Notes under the pieces: generated by a model
The model's database searches: none
Told to the model about the DNA's origin: nothing
The model's input: only the letters and a program-made list of their open reading frames with translations
Shown: piece by piece, positions 9,620 through 20,099 of the stretch
How positions within the stretch are numbered: the stretch's first letter is position 1
Layout: each line of letters begins with the position of its first letter
Made by a program: the position numbers and the translations under genes
Assembly: GCF_012641335.1 (NCBI RefSeq)
Contig: NZ_JABAID010000004.1
Coordinates: 1 to 64,000, forward strand
Origin: Novosphingobium sp. ERN07
Lineage (GTDB): Bacteria; Pseudomonadota; Alphaproteobacteria; Sphingomonadales; Sphingomonadaceae
Reading direction: 5' to 3'
Length of the DNA: 64,000 bases

Positions 9620-9814
9620 AGTCGGTCTCCCAAGCGGGTCGCTGCTATTGCCGCAGGCTTTCCGGTGCCCTTGGCGCGATTGAACAATTTCACATTAACC
9701 TGTTGCACAGGCAGGCTTGTCGAATCAAAGGCCCCACAGGCTTTTCCACAGGTTGCAGCACTATGACGGCCCATGTTTCCGGCCATATGGGGCCGGAACG
9801 GTGGAAAACCCGGT

Positions 9815-11095
9815 TCAGAAGTAATCCTTTACCGCACGCGCCAACCGATTGAGCAGTCCCATGCCTTTGTATTGACCGCTGGGCGTAAAGGCTGGGCCAA
9901 TGCTGCGAATGTCCACGGGGTCTGCTGCTGCAAACAGCACAAGGCCCACCAGCGTCGTTGAACTCGGCGTCGCATGGCCCGGCGGCAGGCCCACCATCGT
10001 CGGCGGCGAACCGATGCGCACGGGGCGTCCAAGCGCGGCTTGCGCATAGTCGGCAAGGCCCGGAAGCTGAGCACCGCCACCCGTCAGCACCACCTGCTGA
10101 CCAGTCTGCCCGACGAAGCCCATCGACTTCAGCGATTTGGAAACTTCCTCTGTAAAGAAGCCCAGTTGCTGCGTGATCACCGAGATCAGTTCGGCCCGCG
10201 GGATACGGTTCTTGTCATCGGCATGGCGAGCAACGGGGCCGCCTTCGGGATCGCCGGGCGCATTAACAGGGATCATCTCGCGATGGTCTGCCGGGCTGGC
10301 AATGGCCGAGCCAGACATGCATTTCAGCCGTTCGGCCTGATAGCGCCGGATACCGAAAGCCGAAGCAATCGCGTCGGTAATGTCGCCCGAACCGTACTGG
10401 ATGACCTGCATCCCCAGCAACATGCCCGCCGCATAGACCGAAACGGTGGTCACTTCCGCACCGAATTCCACCAGCGCAACGCCCAATTCACGCTCTTCGG
10501 GCGTCAGACAGGCATGGCCAGCAGCAATGGGAGAACCGACCACTGTTTCCACATCAAGATGCGCGTTCTGCACGGCTTCGCGCAAGTTGCGCACAGGGGC
10601 ACCATCGGCCAGCATGACGTGGATATCCACTGCCAGCCGCTCTGCATGAAGGCCCTTGGGATTGGGCACGCCATGCGCGCCATCCAGCGTATAGTGCGCA
10701 GGCTGGGCGTGCAGCACGGTGCGGCCGTCAGGCTCGATCACTTCGCGGCCGGCGACCAGCAGATGCTCGATATCGTCCTGTTCGATACGGCGCCCGCCAA
10801 TATCGACCTCGACTTTGGCGGTGGTGCTGGCAAGGCCCGCCCCCGAACAGCCAATCCACACCTTCTGGATGCCGATATTGGCCATTTTCTCGGCCCGTTC
10901 GATGGCATCACGCACCGAATGCGTGGCGGCCTGCATATCGGTTACATAGCCGCGTTTGATCCCCTGCGCGGCGCGATGGCCGGAACCAAGCACAACCATC
11001 TCGCCCGTTTCCGAAAGCCCCGCGATCATCGCGGAGACACGGAACGAGCCGATGTTTACGGCGGCAAAAACCTTGGTGATGCGCGGAGTGGCCAT
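9815..11095 (-). CDS. ftsA: cell division protein FtsA
   Basis: Actin-like ATPase that tethers FtsZ filaments to the membrane and recruits later divisome proteins. The 426 residues start with the phosphate-1 region (AAVNIGSFRVSAMI) and include LTGGGAQLPGL in the second nucleotide-binding half. The C-terminal GLLNRLARAVKDYF is the amphipathic membrane-targeting helix. It starts 9 bases after the ftsQ stop. Confidence 0.97.
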   Translation of the reverse strand: MATPRITKVFAAVNIGSFRVSAMIAGLSETGEMVVLGSGHRAAQGIKRGYVTDMQAATHSVRDAIERAEKMANIGIQKVWIGCSGAGLASTTAKVEVDIGGRRIEQDDIEHLLVAGREVIEPDGRTVLHAQPAHYTLDGAHGVPNPKGLHAERLAVDIHVMLADGAPVRNLREAVQNAHLDVETVVGSPIAAGHACLTPEERELGVALVEFGAEVTTVSVYAAGMLLGMQVIQYGSGDITDAIASAFGIRRYQAERLKCMSGSAIASPADHREMIPVNAPGDPEGGPVARHADDKNRIPRAELISVITQQLGFFTEEVSKSLKSMGFVGQTGQQVVLTGGGAQLPGLADYAQAALGRPVRIGSPPTMVGLPPGHATPSSTTLVGLVLFAAADPVDIRSIGPAFTPSGQYKGMGLLNRLARAVKDYF

Positions 11096-11104
11096 TGTGC
11101 GCGA

Positions 11105-12070
11105 TTAGCCCTCGTCAGCGCGGGCAGCAGCAGCGATGCGCTTGGCTTCCGCCTTGGCAGCCGCCGCCGCACGCTTGGCTTCGGCCTGTTCCTCGGCATG
11201 GCCGGGGACGCGCATGTAAATGCGATCGCCCGCGCGCATATCGAACGCGGCGACCTTTCCGCCAAGCAGGCGGTTGACGCCATCCATCCGCGCGAAGCTG
11301 AGCAGCGCGCCTGCCGACTTCTCATCGCCTTCGGGCAGTGCCAGCACCTGACCCGTCTTGAACGTCAGGTTCCAACGGCGATTGCCGACCCATTCGGCCT
11401 CCGCCACTTGCGGTTTCAGCGCAGGCGCAGCGTCGAGCAGGTGCGAAAGATCCTGCACCCGCTTACCCACGCCCAATCCGGTCAGAACCAACATGCCCTT
11501 GGCGCGATCAGGCTTCACCGTTTCCAGTTCGGCGCCGGTATCATCGATCAGCATCAACCGGTCGGGCTTGCGCAGCACTGCATGCGGGCTGCGTTCAACG
11601 ATATCGATCACCAGCGTATCGGGCAGCTTGCGCGATACGCGCGCATCCTTGACCCACGAAATGCCGTTCAGTTCCTCACGCAACGCGGAAAGATCGAGCG
11701 TGGTCATCGCGCGATCATTCTGGCCAAGAATCTTTTCGTAAATCTTCTGCTCGTTCATGCGGTTAACACCGCGCACTTCAAGATGGCTGACCTTGAACCC
11801 GGCATCCGATGCGATCAGCGCGGCCTGTTCGGAAGCGAGTGCAGGAATCCCCGCCATCATCGCAACGGTCCACACGATGGCAGCCGCAACGGCCAGGATC
11901 AGCGCCATGACGATCCGGTGCAGCGTTTCCTCGCTGAACGGCATCCACGCCATCACGCTGTCGAACAGCGAACCTGTCTGCTTGCGCGCAGTCTGGACCT
12001 TGCGCTGGGTCGTGCGCGCAGCCGCCGCGCGCCGCACGCCCTTTCCGCCACGCTTGATCGTCTGCGCCAT
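11105..12070 (-). CDS. ftsQ: cell division protein FtsQ
   Basis: Bitopic membrane protein of the FtsQLB complex. A basic cytoplasmic N-terminus (about 45 residues) precedes one transmembrane helix (IVMALILAVAAAIVWTV), then a POTRA domain beginning FKVSHLEVRGVNRM, then the beta domain. The last 50 or so residues form an Ala/Lys/Glu-rich helix, longer than usual for FtsQ. The start at 12070 follows AAAGG inside the end of ddl, with a 4-base gap to the ddl stop. Confidence 0.95.
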   Translation of the reverse strand: MAQTIKRGGKGVRRAAAARTTQRKVQTARKQTGSLFDSVMAWMPFSEETLHRIVMALILAVAAAIVWTVAMMAGIPALASEQAALIASDAGFKVSHLEVRGVNRMNEQKIYEKILGQNDRAMTTLDLSALREELNGISWVKDARVSRKLPDTLVIDIVERSPHAVLRKPDRLMLIDDTGAELETVKPDRAKGMLVLTGLGVGKRVQDLSHLLDAAPALKPQVAEAEWVGNRRWNLTFKTGQVLALPEGDEKSAGALLSFARMDGVNRLLGGKVAAFDMRAGDRIYMRVPGHAEEQAEAKRAAAAAKAEAKRIAAAARADEG

Positions 12071-12074
12071 CGTG

Positions 12075-13016
12075 TCAGGCCTTTCCTGCGTCCCGGAGCG
12101 CCTCGGCGATGATCGCCTCGACCAGATCGGGATAATCCATACCCAGTGCGCGCGCCTGTTCTGGCACGAGGCTGAGCGGCGTCATGCCCGGCTGCGTGTT
12201 CACTTCCAGCAAGAACAGACCTTCGACGCCCTGTTCATCGTCCCAGCGGAAGTCGGACCGGCTCGTTCCCTTGCACCCCAGCAACTGGTGGGCACGCAAG
12301 GCAATCTGTTTGCATGCTTCCGTAATCTCGTCCGGGATTTCAGCAGGGCAAATATGGTCGGTCATGCCATCGGTGTATTTGGCATCGAAATCATAGAAGC
12401 CGGACTTGGGCCGCAGTTCAGTGACGAGCAGCGCGCGATCCCCGATCACCGCCGTGGTCAGTTCGCGCCCGCGAATGAACGGTTCGGCCAGCAGTTCGTC
12501 GAACTCCTGCCACGGCCCCTTGCTATCGGCGCTGATCGGGTTGCCATAATTGCCATCGGCCATCACGATAGCCACGCCGACTGAAGAACCTTCGTTCACC
12601 GGCTTTAACACATAAGGACGCGGCAGCGGGTCTGCCTTATACAGTTCATCGGTGCGCACGATCCGTCCGCCAGGCATCGGGATGCCGTGGGGGACAAGCG
12701 CCTGCTTGGTCAGTTCCTTGTCGATCGCGATGACCGACGTGGCGAGGCCCGAATGGGTATAGGTCAGGCCCATGATATCCATCAAACCCTGAATCGAACC
12801 GTCCTCCCCCGGCGTGCCGTGGAGCGCATTGAACACCACATCGGGATTCGCGTCCGACAAACGCAGGGCAACGTCGCGATCCATGTCGATCCGCGTCACC
12901 TGATGCCCTTGGGATTCCAGCGCCTTGGCCACGCCCTCGCCCGACATCAGGCTGACGGGGCGTTCGCTCGACCAGCCGCCCATCAGCACGGCAACATGAA
13001 GTTTGGGCAAAGTCAC
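12075..13016 (-). CDS. ddl: D-alanine--D-alanine ligase
   Basis: ATP-grasp ligase making the D-Ala-D-Ala dipeptide for peptidoglycan precursors. Motifs: MGGWSSERPVSLMSG at the N-terminus, NEGSSVGV in the ATP-binding region and the magnesium-binding EVNTQPGMTPLS near the C-terminus. I chose the GTG at 13016 (313 aa, beginning [10 protein letters not shown] after the initiator) because it overlaps the murB TGA as GTGA, has AGGA upstream and matches the usual N-terminus. An in-frame ATG at 13043 is the alternative; the longer frame to 13217 is the murB region read out of frame. Confidence 0.95.
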   Translation of the reverse strand: MTLPKLHVAVLMGGWSSERPVSLMSGEGVAKALESQGHQVTRIDMDRDVALRLSDANPDVVFNALHGTPGEDGSIQGLMDIMGLTYTHSGLATSVIAIDKELTKQALVPHGIPMPGGRIVRTDELYKADPLPRPYVLKPVNEGSSVGVAIVMADGNYGNPISADSKGPWQEFDELLAEPFIRGRELTTAVIGDRALLVTELRPKSGFYDFDAKYTDGMTDHICPAEIPDEITEACKQIALRAHQLLGCKGTSRSDFRWDDEQGVEGLFLLEVNTQPGMTPLSLVPEQARALGMDYPDLVEAIIAEALRDAGKA

Positions 13017-13906
13017 TTGCGACCGATCCTTTTGATTTCCCATTCGAGGTCCACGCCTGCGCTGTCCTTCACACGGCGACGGACTTCCTCGCCCAGTCCC
13101 TCGATTTCGGCACTGGTGGCAGTGCCGGTGTTGATGAGGAAGTTGGTGTGTTTTTCGCTGACTTGCGCCCCACCCATCGTCAGCCCACGGCAACCAGCCT
13201 TGTCGACCAGTTCCCACGCCTTGCCGCCATCGGGGTTCTTGAAGGTGGAGCCGCCAGTCTTTGACCGCAACGGTTGTGACGCTTCGCGCGCGGCGCTGAT
13301 GCGATCCATCTCCGCCTGAATCGCGTCTGGCTCCCCCGGTTCACCCCGGAACCGCGCGGCGACGACCACGCAACCATCGGTCAGGTCCGAATGGCGGTAG
13401 GTATAGCCAAGCTCACTTAACGGCAGCGTCGCGATCTCGCCCGACCGGATCACCACGTCACAATCGATCAGCACGTCCTTCACCTCGCGGCCATAGGCAC
13501 CGCCATTCATCCGCACGAAACCGCCGACCGTGCCGGGGATCGAGCGGAGGAATTCAAGCCCTGCGATGCCGTTGTCGCGCGCGGTGGAGGAGACGAGGAT
13601 GCCGCTGGCACCGCCGCCGCAGTTCAGCGTCACCGCGTCCTGCTTATCGACCTTTGCAAAAGCCTTGCCAAGGCGGATCACTACGCCCGGAACACCGCCA
13701 TCGCGCACGATCAGGTTGGAACCAAGGCCCAGCGCCATTACTGGAACATCCGGTGCAAGGCCTGCCAAAAAGTCCTGCAGGTCCGCCACATCCTTTGGCT
13801 CGAACAGCCAGTCAGCCGAGCCGCCAGCCTTGAACCAGACCAGCGGGGCGAGCGGGGCATTCGCGGTCAGCTTGCCACGGACTGATGGCACGGCAGTGGC
13901 TGTCAC
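13013..13906 (-). CDS. murB: UDP-N-acetylenolpyruvoylglucosamine reductase
   Basis: FAD-dependent reduction of UDP-GlcNAc-enolpyruvate to UDP-MurNAc. FAD-binding motifs are [13 protein letters not shown] and [21 protein letters not shown]; the C-terminal domain has [22 protein letters not shown]. The [10 protein letters not shown] motif carries the serine expected to act as proton donor. The GTG at 13906 overlaps the murC TGA (GTGA) and follows AAGGGGG; an upstream ATG at 13954 would lie well inside murC and is less likely. Confidence 0.95.
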   Translation of the reverse strand: MTATAVPSVRGKLTANAPLAPLVWFKAGGSADWLFEPKDVADLQDFLAGLAPDVPVMALGLGSNLIVRDGGVPGVVIRLGKAFAKVDKQDAVTLNCGGGASGILVSSTARDNGIAGLEFLRSIPGTVGGFVRMNGGAYGREVKDVLIDCDVVIRSGEIATLPLSELGYTYRHSDLTDGCVVVAARFRGEPGEPDAIQAEMDRISAAREASQPLRSKTGGSTFKNPDGGKAWELVDKAGCRGLTMGGAQVSEKHTNFLINTGTATSAEIEGLGEEVRRRVKDSAGVDLEWEIKRIGRK

Positions 13907-15315
13907 CCCTGCCCCCTTGCACGCGCAATAGCGTCGGCAAGCCCAGCAGCCCACTTGGTGATATCACCCGCGCCAAGACACACGACCATATCACCTGCCT
14001 GTGCGGTGGCGGCCAGTTCCTTTGCCAGAGCGTCAGCGCCCGCAGTCAGATGTGCGCTGCGGTGGCCGCGCGCCTTGATGCCTTCAACCATCGCGGCGCT
14101 ATCAACGCCGTCGATCGGCTGCTCGCCCGCAGGATAGACGGGCGCGGCATAGACCACATCGGCATCGTTGAACGCGCCCTGAAACTCTTCCATGTGATCC
14201 CGCAACCGGGTGAAGCGGTGCGGCTGAACCACGGCGATAACGCGCCCCTGCACGCCTTCGCGCGCAGCCGCCAGAACGGCGCGGATTTCAACCGGGTGGT
14301 GGCCGTAATCGTCGATGACAGTAACGCCATTCACTTCACCCACCTTGGTAAAGCGACGCTTCACCCCGCCGAACTTGCCAAACCCGCCCCGGATCAGCTC
14401 ATCCGAAACGCCCATCTCCACGGCGACCGCGACGGCAGCCAATGCGTTTTGCACGTTATGACGCCCCGGCATCGGCAATTCGATGCCTTCGATCCGGCGG
14501 AAAGAGCCGTCACGTTGGCGCAGCACGGCGGTAAAGCGATTGCCGCCCGGAATTGGCGTAACCGCTTCGCCGCGCACGTCAGCCTGCGCCGAAAAACCAT
14601 AAGTCACCACGCGACGGTCCCGCACCTTCGGGATGATCGCCTGCACTTCAGGGTGATCAATGCACAGCATCGCCGCGCCATAGAACGGCACGTTCTCGAT
14701 AAATTCGACGAAGGCCGATTTCACACGGTCAAAGCTGCCGTAGTGATCGAGATGCTCGGGATCGATGTTCGTGACGACAGCCAGCGTGCCATCGAGACGC
14801 AGGAACGAACCGTCGCTCTCGTCGGCTTCCACAACCATCCAGTTGCTATCGCCCAGACGCGCATTCGAACCGTAGGAGTTGATAATGCCGCCGTTGATGA
14901 CAGTCGGGTCCACTCCGCCCGCATCCAGCAGGCAGGCGATCATCGATGTCGTGGTGGTCTTGCCATGCGTGCCAGCCACCGCCACGGTATTCTTCAACCG
15001 CATCAGTTCGGCCAGCATTTCCGCCCGGCGCACCACCGGAATGCGGTTTTCGAGTGCGGCGACCACTTCGGGATTGTCGCGCTTCACGGCGGTAGAGGTG
15101 ACCACCACCGCCACGCCATCGACGTTCTGCGCCGCCTGCCCGATCATCACCTTGATGCCGCGCTGGCGCAGACCATCAACGACGTAGCTTTCCGCCATGT
15201 CCGATCCCTGCACCGAATAGCCCATGTTGTGCATGACTTCGGCAATTCCCGACATGCCGATGCCGCCGATGCCGACGAAGTGAATCGTGCCAATCTCGGT
15301 CCCGACGCCCTTCAT
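13903..15315 (-). CDS. murC: UDP-N-acetylmuramate--L-alanine ligase
   Basis: Adds L-Ala to UDP-MurNAc, the first Mur ligase step. The N-terminal UDP-binding motif is [15 protein letters not shown], the ATP-binding P-loop is [11 protein letters not shown], and [12 protein letters not shown] is the MurC-specific region of the C-terminal domain. Length 470 aa is typical. It overlaps murG by four bases at its start (ATGA). Confidence 0.97.
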   Translation of the reverse strand: MKGVGTEIGTIHFVGIGGIGMSGIAEVMHNMGYSVQGSDMAESYVVDGLRQRGIKVMIGQAAQNVDGVAVVVTSTAVKRDNPEVVAALENRIPVVRRAEMLAELMRLKNTVAVAGTHGKTTTTSMIACLLDAGGVDPTVINGGIINSYGSNARLGDSNWMVVEADESDGSFLRLDGTLAVVTNIDPEHLDHYGSFDRVKSAFVEFIENVPFYGAAMLCIDHPEVQAIIPKVRDRRVVTYGFSAQADVRGEAVTPIPGGNRFTAVLRQRDGSFRRIEGIELPMPGRHNVQNALAAVAVAVEMGVSDELIRGGFGKFGGVKRRFTKVGEVNGVTVIDDYGHHPVEIRAVLAAAREGVQGRVIAVVQPHRFTRLRDHMEEFQGAFNDADVVYAAPVYPAGEQPIDGVDSAAMVEGIKARGHRSAHLTAGADALAKELAATAQAGDMVVCLGAGDITKWAAGLADAIARARGQG

Positions 15316-16478
15316 GCCAGTTGCTCCTGCCCTACCGCAGCAGTGCTGCGCGTATCGACGCGGATCACGTCCATGATCGGTTCGCCGCCGAAGCTTTCGA
15401 CCAGATCGGCAAGATCACTGACGGCATTGGGCAGGCCGCAGTTCCAGGCGGCGTGGGCGGCATTGGCAAGGGTTTGCGGGTGTTGGGCCATGACCTGAAT
15501 CTGCTTGGCAAGTTCCTTGGGTGTGAAGCCCGATTGACGGATCGCACGAGCGCCGCCCGCCGCCACCATCTCGCGCGTATTGGCGGCTTGATGATCATCC
15601 GTTGCGATGGGCAGCGGGATCAGGATAGCGGGGCGACCCACCGCCGTCAGTTCCGCGATGGTCGAAGCTCCGGCACGCCCGATGAACAGGTGCGCACCTG
15701 CAAGGCGGGCCTGCATATCCTCAAAATAAGTGCCGAGTTCAGCGGGAATTTCATGCGCAGCATAGCGCGCGCGCACCGCTTCCAGGTCTTCGGGTCGGCA
15801 TTGCTGTGTCACCTGCAAACGATGGCGCAGCGCGGGCGGCAGCATGGCGAGACCATCGGGCACGACTTCGGACAGGATCGACGCACCCTGACTGCCGCCA
15901 GTCACCAGCACCCGGAACAGGCTGTCGTCGGTAAATTCGGGAAATGCTTCGCCCCGCAGTGCCAGCACTTCGGGGCGCACCGGATTGCCGACGCGGTGAA
16001 CTTTGCCCCAAAGTTTTGGATCGAGCTTGTCGATCTCCGCATAGGCCGTGGCGATGGCATCGACACGGCCCGCCAGATAGCGGTTGACCCGGCCCAGCAC
16101 CGCGTTCTGTTCATGAATCACGGTCGGCACCTTGGCCGCGCGCGCAGCAAGCAGCGCAGGCAGCGCCGGATAGCCGCCAAAGCCGATCACGCAGGAAGGC
16201 TGGAAGCTTTCAAACAGGCGCAACGCCATCGCGCGACCCTGCCAGATGGCGCGCACGCCTTTGAACATCGCGACAGGATTCTTGGCCATCCGCCCAGCAG
16301 GCAGCACGTGTGCGGGCAGGAAATCAGGCTTGCCGGGAATCTTCGCGCCACGCTCGTCCGTCACAAGCGCAACGTGGTGTCCGCGCTTTACCAGTTCGTC
16401 CGCAAGCGCAAATGCAGGGATGAGATGTCCGCCTGTGCCACCCGCAGCCAGTACATAATGCCTTGAAACTACGCTCAT
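15312..16478 (-). CDS. murG: undecaprenyl-diphospho-muramoylpentapeptide beta-N-acetylglucosaminyltransferase
   Basis: GT28 enzyme converting lipid I to lipid II at the inner face of the membrane. Motifs: [16 protein letters not shown] at the N-terminus, VTGGSQGA near the middle and [24 protein letters not shown] in the UDP-GlcNAc-binding half. Length 388 aa is normal. It overlaps ftsW upstream and murC downstream by four bases each. Confidence 0.97.
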   Translation of the reverse strand: MSVVSRHYVLAAGGTGGHLIPAFALADELVKRGHHVALVTDERGAKIPGKPDFLPAHVLPAGRMAKNPVAMFKGVRAIWQGRAMALRLFESFQPSCVIGFGGYPALPALLAARAAKVPTVIHEQNAVLGRVNRYLAGRVDAIATAYAEIDKLDPKLWGKVHRVGNPVRPEVLALRGEAFPEFTDDSLFRVLVTGGSQGASILSEVVPDGLAMLPPALRHRLQVTQQCRPEDLEAVRARYAAHEIPAELGTYFEDMQARLAGAHLFIGRAGASTIAELTAVGRPAILIPLPIATDDHQAANTREMVAAGGARAIRQSGFTPKELAKQIQVMAQHPQTLANAAHAAWNCGLPNAVSDLADLVESFGGEPIMDVIRVDTRSTAAVGQEQLA

Positions 16479-17710
16479 TTCCGCACCAGATCGGTCACGT
16501 CAAACTTCTCGCGCGTAAGATAGGGATTGCGCCGCGTAATGGCGAGCAGCAGCCCGACGCCAAGGAGAAGTGCAATGGTCGACGATCCACCATAGCTGAT
16601 CAACGGCAATGTCATGCCTTTCGAGGGGAACAGTTGCAGGTTTACGAGGATGTTGATGAACGCCTGCCCCACCAACTGCGCGGTCAGCCCGGCAGCGGCA
16701 AGGATGGTGAACAGATCGTCCTCGTCAAGCAGGCGCATCAGCACGCGCAGCGCGATAGCACAATAGATCAGCACGATGATCGCACAGGCAATCAGCCCAA
16801 ATTCCTCACCGATCACCGAAAAGATATAATCGGTGTGCGCTTCGGGCAGCGCATTCTTGCGGCTGCCCAGCCATAAACCGGTGCCGCTCCATCCGCCGTT
16901 GGTAAGCGTCCGCATAGCCAGATCGACCTGATCGAACTCGCTGCCGCCCGACAGGAAGCTATCGATGCGATGCGTTGCGTTGGGATAGAACAGGTAAGCT
17001 GCGACAATTCCCACGAGGCCAGCGCCCATCGACCAAAGCACCCTATTGAGGGAAAGGCCCGAAAGCAGCACCAGCACGAACCAGACCCCGCCGAACAGGA
17101 CGGTCGATCCGAAATCGGGCTGCGCCATCAGCAGCGCAGCAACCAATGCCATCATCGCCACCGTTATTGGGATGACCGGCAGGTTGGGGTCACGCAGACG
17201 CCATGAAAGCACCCACGCCATTGCGATGGCGAAGCCGGGTTTGAGAAATTCCGAAGGCTGAAGGCTGAAACCCAGCCACAACCAGCGCCGCGCGCCCTTC
17301 ACCTCACTGCCCACCAGCGGCACCAGCATCAGGCCGATGACCATCGCTGCCGCCAGCAAGATCGCACCCCGCCGCGCCGCCTCTTTGGGCAAGACCGAGG
17401 CGAAGAACATGGCGACCATACCCACTGCAACCCAGCGCAAGTGAATCCAGAAGAAATACAGATCGCCGAGCGACTTCTTGGCCGTAGACAGGCGATGCGC
17501 ACTGGCGGGCGAAGAAGCGGCTACAGCGATACAGCCGATCACTACGAGTGACAGGATCAGCGTCAGCAGAACGCGATCAATCTCACGCCACCAGATCAGC
17601 AGTTCGCTGCGACGGCTACGGCGAAAACGCGCGCCATGCCCGACCACGCGCACACCGCCATCGGGTGTGGTCGTGGTGACAAGGCGGGTTGGTGTGGGCG
17701 CAGTGCTCAT
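16475..17710 (-). CDS. ftsW: lipid II polymerase FtsW (SEDS family)
   Basis: Septal peptidoglycan glycosyltransferase with about ten transmembrane helices. SEDS motifs: KGARRWLWLGFSLQPSEFLKPG, GEEFGLI, and FPSKGMTLPLISYGGSS near the C-terminus. The start is the ATG at 17710, which overlaps the murD stop as ATGA and gives 411 aa; the frame runs on to 17890 but only through murD read out of frame. Confidence 0.96.
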   Translation of the reverse strand: MSTAPTPTRLVTTTTPDGGVRVVGHGARFRRSRRSELLIWWREIDRVLLTLILSLVVIGCIAVAASSPASAHRLSTAKKSLGDLYFFWIHLRWVAVGMVAMFFASVLPKEAARRGAILLAAAMVIGLMLVPLVGSEVKGARRWLWLGFSLQPSEFLKPGFAIAMAWVLSWRLRDPNLPVIPITVAMMALVAALLMAQPDFGSTVLFGGVWFVLVLLSGLSLNRVLWSMGAGLVGIVAAYLFYPNATHRIDSFLSGGSEFDQVDLAMRTLTNGGWSGTGLWLGSRKNALPEAHTDYIFSVIGEEFGLIACAIIVLIYCAIALRVLMRLLDEDDLFTILAAAGLTAQLVGQAFINILVNLQLFPSKGMTLPLISYGGSSTIALLLGVGLLLAITRRNPYLTREKFDVTDLVRK

Positions 17711-19038
17711 CTGCCGGCATCCGGGGGGCAAGGCGAATCGCGATCCTCGATCAGCGCTTCGACGATCTGGCGGAAGCTGTCGCCCCGCGCTTCGAAATCG
17801 CGGAATTGGTCGAAACTGGCGCAAGCAGGTGACAGCATCACCACATCGCCGGGTTGCGCGGCTTCCATCGCCTGCCGCACCGCATCGCACATCATCTCGC
17901 TGCGGGTCACAGGCATGACCGGTTCGAGAATATCGGCAAACATCGGCCCGGCCTCACCAATGGTATAAGCAGCGACCACATTGCCGAAATAGGGGGTGCA
18001 TTCGTCAAGATTGTCGCTCTTGGGCAGGCCGCCCAAAATCCAGTGAATGCGCGGATAGGCCCCCAGCGCGGGCGCGGTAGAGGCGGCATTGGTCGCCTTG
18101 CTGTCATTCACGAACAGCACGCCATTCGCTTCGGCCACGCGCTCCATGCGGTGTGGCAGGCCGACGAAGCTGGTCAGCGCAGGGCGCCACACACCCTCTT
18201 CAATGCCAAGCTGCCGGGCGATCTCAACTGCAATTGCGGCATTCTGCAAGTTGTGCGGCCCTTGCAGCGATGGCCAATCCCCTTGCCCTTCCAGCGCTTC
18301 GGGCTGCACCACGTGAACGAAGTTCGCGTCATGCTGTGCCGAGGCTTCGCGCGCGATGGCCAGCGTATGTTCGTCACCACAGCCAAACACTGCGTGGTGG
18401 CGAGGCGACTGCATCTGGAACAGGCGGGCCTTAGCCGCAGCATAACCTGCAAAGCCATCATACCGGTCAAGATGATCCGGGCTGAGATTGATCAGTGCTG
18501 CCACATCGCAATCAAGGCTCTGCGTCAGATCGATCTGATAGCTCGACAGTTCGAGCACATAGACACCGCCTGCAGGCAGCGGCTCCTGCCCCAAAATGGG
18601 CAAGCCGATATTGCCGCCCAGCCGCGCCTCCAGCCCTGCCGCCTTGCAGATATGATGCACCAGCATGGTCGTCGTCGATTTGCCGTTGGTCCCGGTAATG
18701 CCCACTACGCGATGCGGCGGCAGGTCTGCGCGGGCCTGCGCGAAAAGTTCGATATCCCCGATCACCGGCACGCCGAACGATGCCGCATGAGCCGCAATCG
18801 GATGGCGGTTAAGCGGCACGCCGGGGCTGACAACCACCCCTGCAAACCCCGTCAGGTCGATACCCAGCGGGTCGGCAATCTGGCAGCGCCCTTCATAGGC
18901 GGCGCGCGGCTCTTCGCGGCTGTCCCATACGGTAACCTCTGCCCCGCCCGCCAGCAGCGCCTCGACGCTCGCCTGCCCCGAACGGGCAAGGCCCAGCACC
19001 GCAAAGCGCTTGCCGGAAAAGGCGGAGGAGACGATCAT
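17707..19038 (-). CDS. murD: UDP-N-acetylmuramoylalanine--D-glutamate ligase
   Basis: Adds D-Glu to UDP-MurNAc-L-Ala. Motifs: [16 protein letters not shown] (UDP-binding domain), [15 protein letters not shown] (ATP-binding loop), and [17 protein letters not shown] with [13 protein letters not shown] in the C-terminal domain. Length 443 aa. Four-base overlaps with mraY and ftsW. Confidence 0.97.
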   Translation of the reverse strand: MIVSSAFSGKRFAVLGLARSGQASVEALLAGGAEVTVWDSREEPRAAYEGRCQIADPLGIDLTGFAGVVVSPGVPLNRHPIAAHAASFGVPVIGDIELFAQARADLPPHRVVGITGTNGKSTTTMLVHHICKAAGLEARLGGNIGLPILGQEPLPAGGVYVLELSSYQIDLTQSLDCDVAALINLSPDHLDRYDGFAGYAAAKARLFQMQSPRHHAVFGCGDEHTLAIAREASAQHDANFVHVVQPEALEGQGDWPSLQGPHNLQNAAIAVEIARQLGIEEGVWRPALTSFVGLPHRMERVAEANGVLFVNDSKATNAASTAPALGAYPRIHWILGGLPKSDNLDECTPYFGNVVAAYTIGEAGPMFADILEPVMPVTRSEMMCDAVRQAMEAAQPGDVVMLSPACASFDQFRDFEARGDSFRQIVEALIEDRDSPCPPDAGR

Positions 19039-20099
19039 CGCACCTTCAGCGTGGCAAGGCCGATCAGCGCCAGCACGATCGACACGATCCAGAAGCGGAT
19101 CACAACGGTCGATTCCTTCCAGCCAAGCTGTTCGAAGTGGTGGTGGATCGGCGCCATGCGGAATACGCGCTTGCCGGTACGCTTGTAGACCGAAACCTGC
19201 ACGATCACCGAAACGGCTTCCATCACGAACAGCCCGCCAACGATGGCCAGCACGATCTCATGATGCGCTGCAACCGCGATCACACCCAGCGCTCCGCCCA
19301 GCGCAAGGCTGCCAGTATCGCCCATAAACACGGCGGCAGGCGGTGCGTTGAACCACAGGAAGGCAAGCCCCGCGCCCATCATGGCCGCGCAGAAAATGGC
19401 AAGTTCGCCTGCACCTTTCACGTGTGGAATGCCAAGGTATGAGGAATAGTCCACGCGGCCTGCAAGATAGGCGATAATGGCGAATGTGCCCGCCGCGATG
19501 ATCACTGGCATGATCGCCAGCCCGTCAAGCCCGTCGGTCAGGTTCACCGCATTGCCCGCCCCCACGATCACAAAGATCGCAAAGAGATAATAAAACGGCC
19601 CAAGCGGCACATAGAGGTTGCTGAACAGCGGCACGTAAAGGTTCGTCTCACCCACAGCGAGCCATGCAGCCACTGCCGCAACAACGAACTCCCCCGCCAG
19701 ACGCACCTTGGCCGGAACGCCTTTATGGGCGTACTTGGTCACCTTGTCGTAATCGTCAAGAAAGCCGATCAGGCCGAAGCCGAGCGTGACGACGATACAG
19801 GCCCACAGATGCCGACTGGTCACGTCCATCCACAGCAGCAACGACAGCGTAAGCGCCGTCACGATCATCAACCCGCCCATCGTGGGCGTGCCACGCTTGG
19901 CCAGGTGCGATTGCGGACCGTCTTCACGGATGGGCTGTCCCTTGCCCTGACGCACGCGAAGCATGTTGATGAAGCGGGGGCCGATGATCAGGCCGATCAC
20001 CAGTGCGGTCAGCAGCGTCGCCCCGGCGCGGAACGTCTGGTAGCGGATGAGGTTGCTGAAACCTTCGAAGTTCAGCCATTCGGCCAGTTGGTAGAGCAT
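19035..20099 (-). CDS. mraY: phospho-N-acetylmuramoyl-pentapeptide transferase
   Basis: Integral membrane enzyme making lipid I from UDP-MurNAc-pentapeptide and undecaprenyl phosphate. About ten transmembrane helices are visible in 354 aa. Catalytic motifs: GFLDDYDKV (the DD pair), [26 protein letters not shown] and the [12 protein letters not shown] histidine motif. It abuts murF exactly (TGA then ATG), the only non-overlapping junction between mraZ and ddl. Confidence 0.97.
   Translation of the reverse strand: MLYQLAEWLNFEGFSNLIRYQTFRAGATLLTALVIGLIIGPRFINMLRVRQGKGQPIREDGPQSHLAKRGTPTMGGLMIVTALTLSLLLWMDVTSRHLWACIVVTLGFGLIGFLDDYDKVTKYAHKGVPAKVRLAGEFVVAAVAAWLAVGETNLYVPLFSNLYVPLGPFYYLFAIFVIVGAGNAVNLTDGLDGLAIMPVIIAAGTFAIIAYLAGRVDYSSYLGIPHVKGAGELAIFCAAMMGAGLAFLWFNAPPAAVFMGDTGSLALGGALGVIAVAAHHEIVLAIVGGLFVMEAVSVIVQVSVYKRTGKRVFRMAPIHHHFEQLGWKESTVVIRFWIVSIVLALIGLATLKVR

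Noticed and set aside
9620..9814. Search for a clear ftsZ promoter in the ftsA-ftsZ gap
   Set aside because: The gap is long enough, but I found no convincing -35/-10 pair, so no promoter is annotated.
9974..12112. A 712-codon open frame on the plus strand across ftsA, ftsQ and the end of ddl
   Set aside because: It is antisense to well-supported genes and very rich in His and Arg, the composition of a shadow frame in GC-rich DNA. No ribosome binding site or family is visible.
13885..15498. A 537-codon plus-strand frame opposite murC
   Set aside because: Same reason: antisense to murC, with His/Arg/Ala-rich composition and no domain motif.
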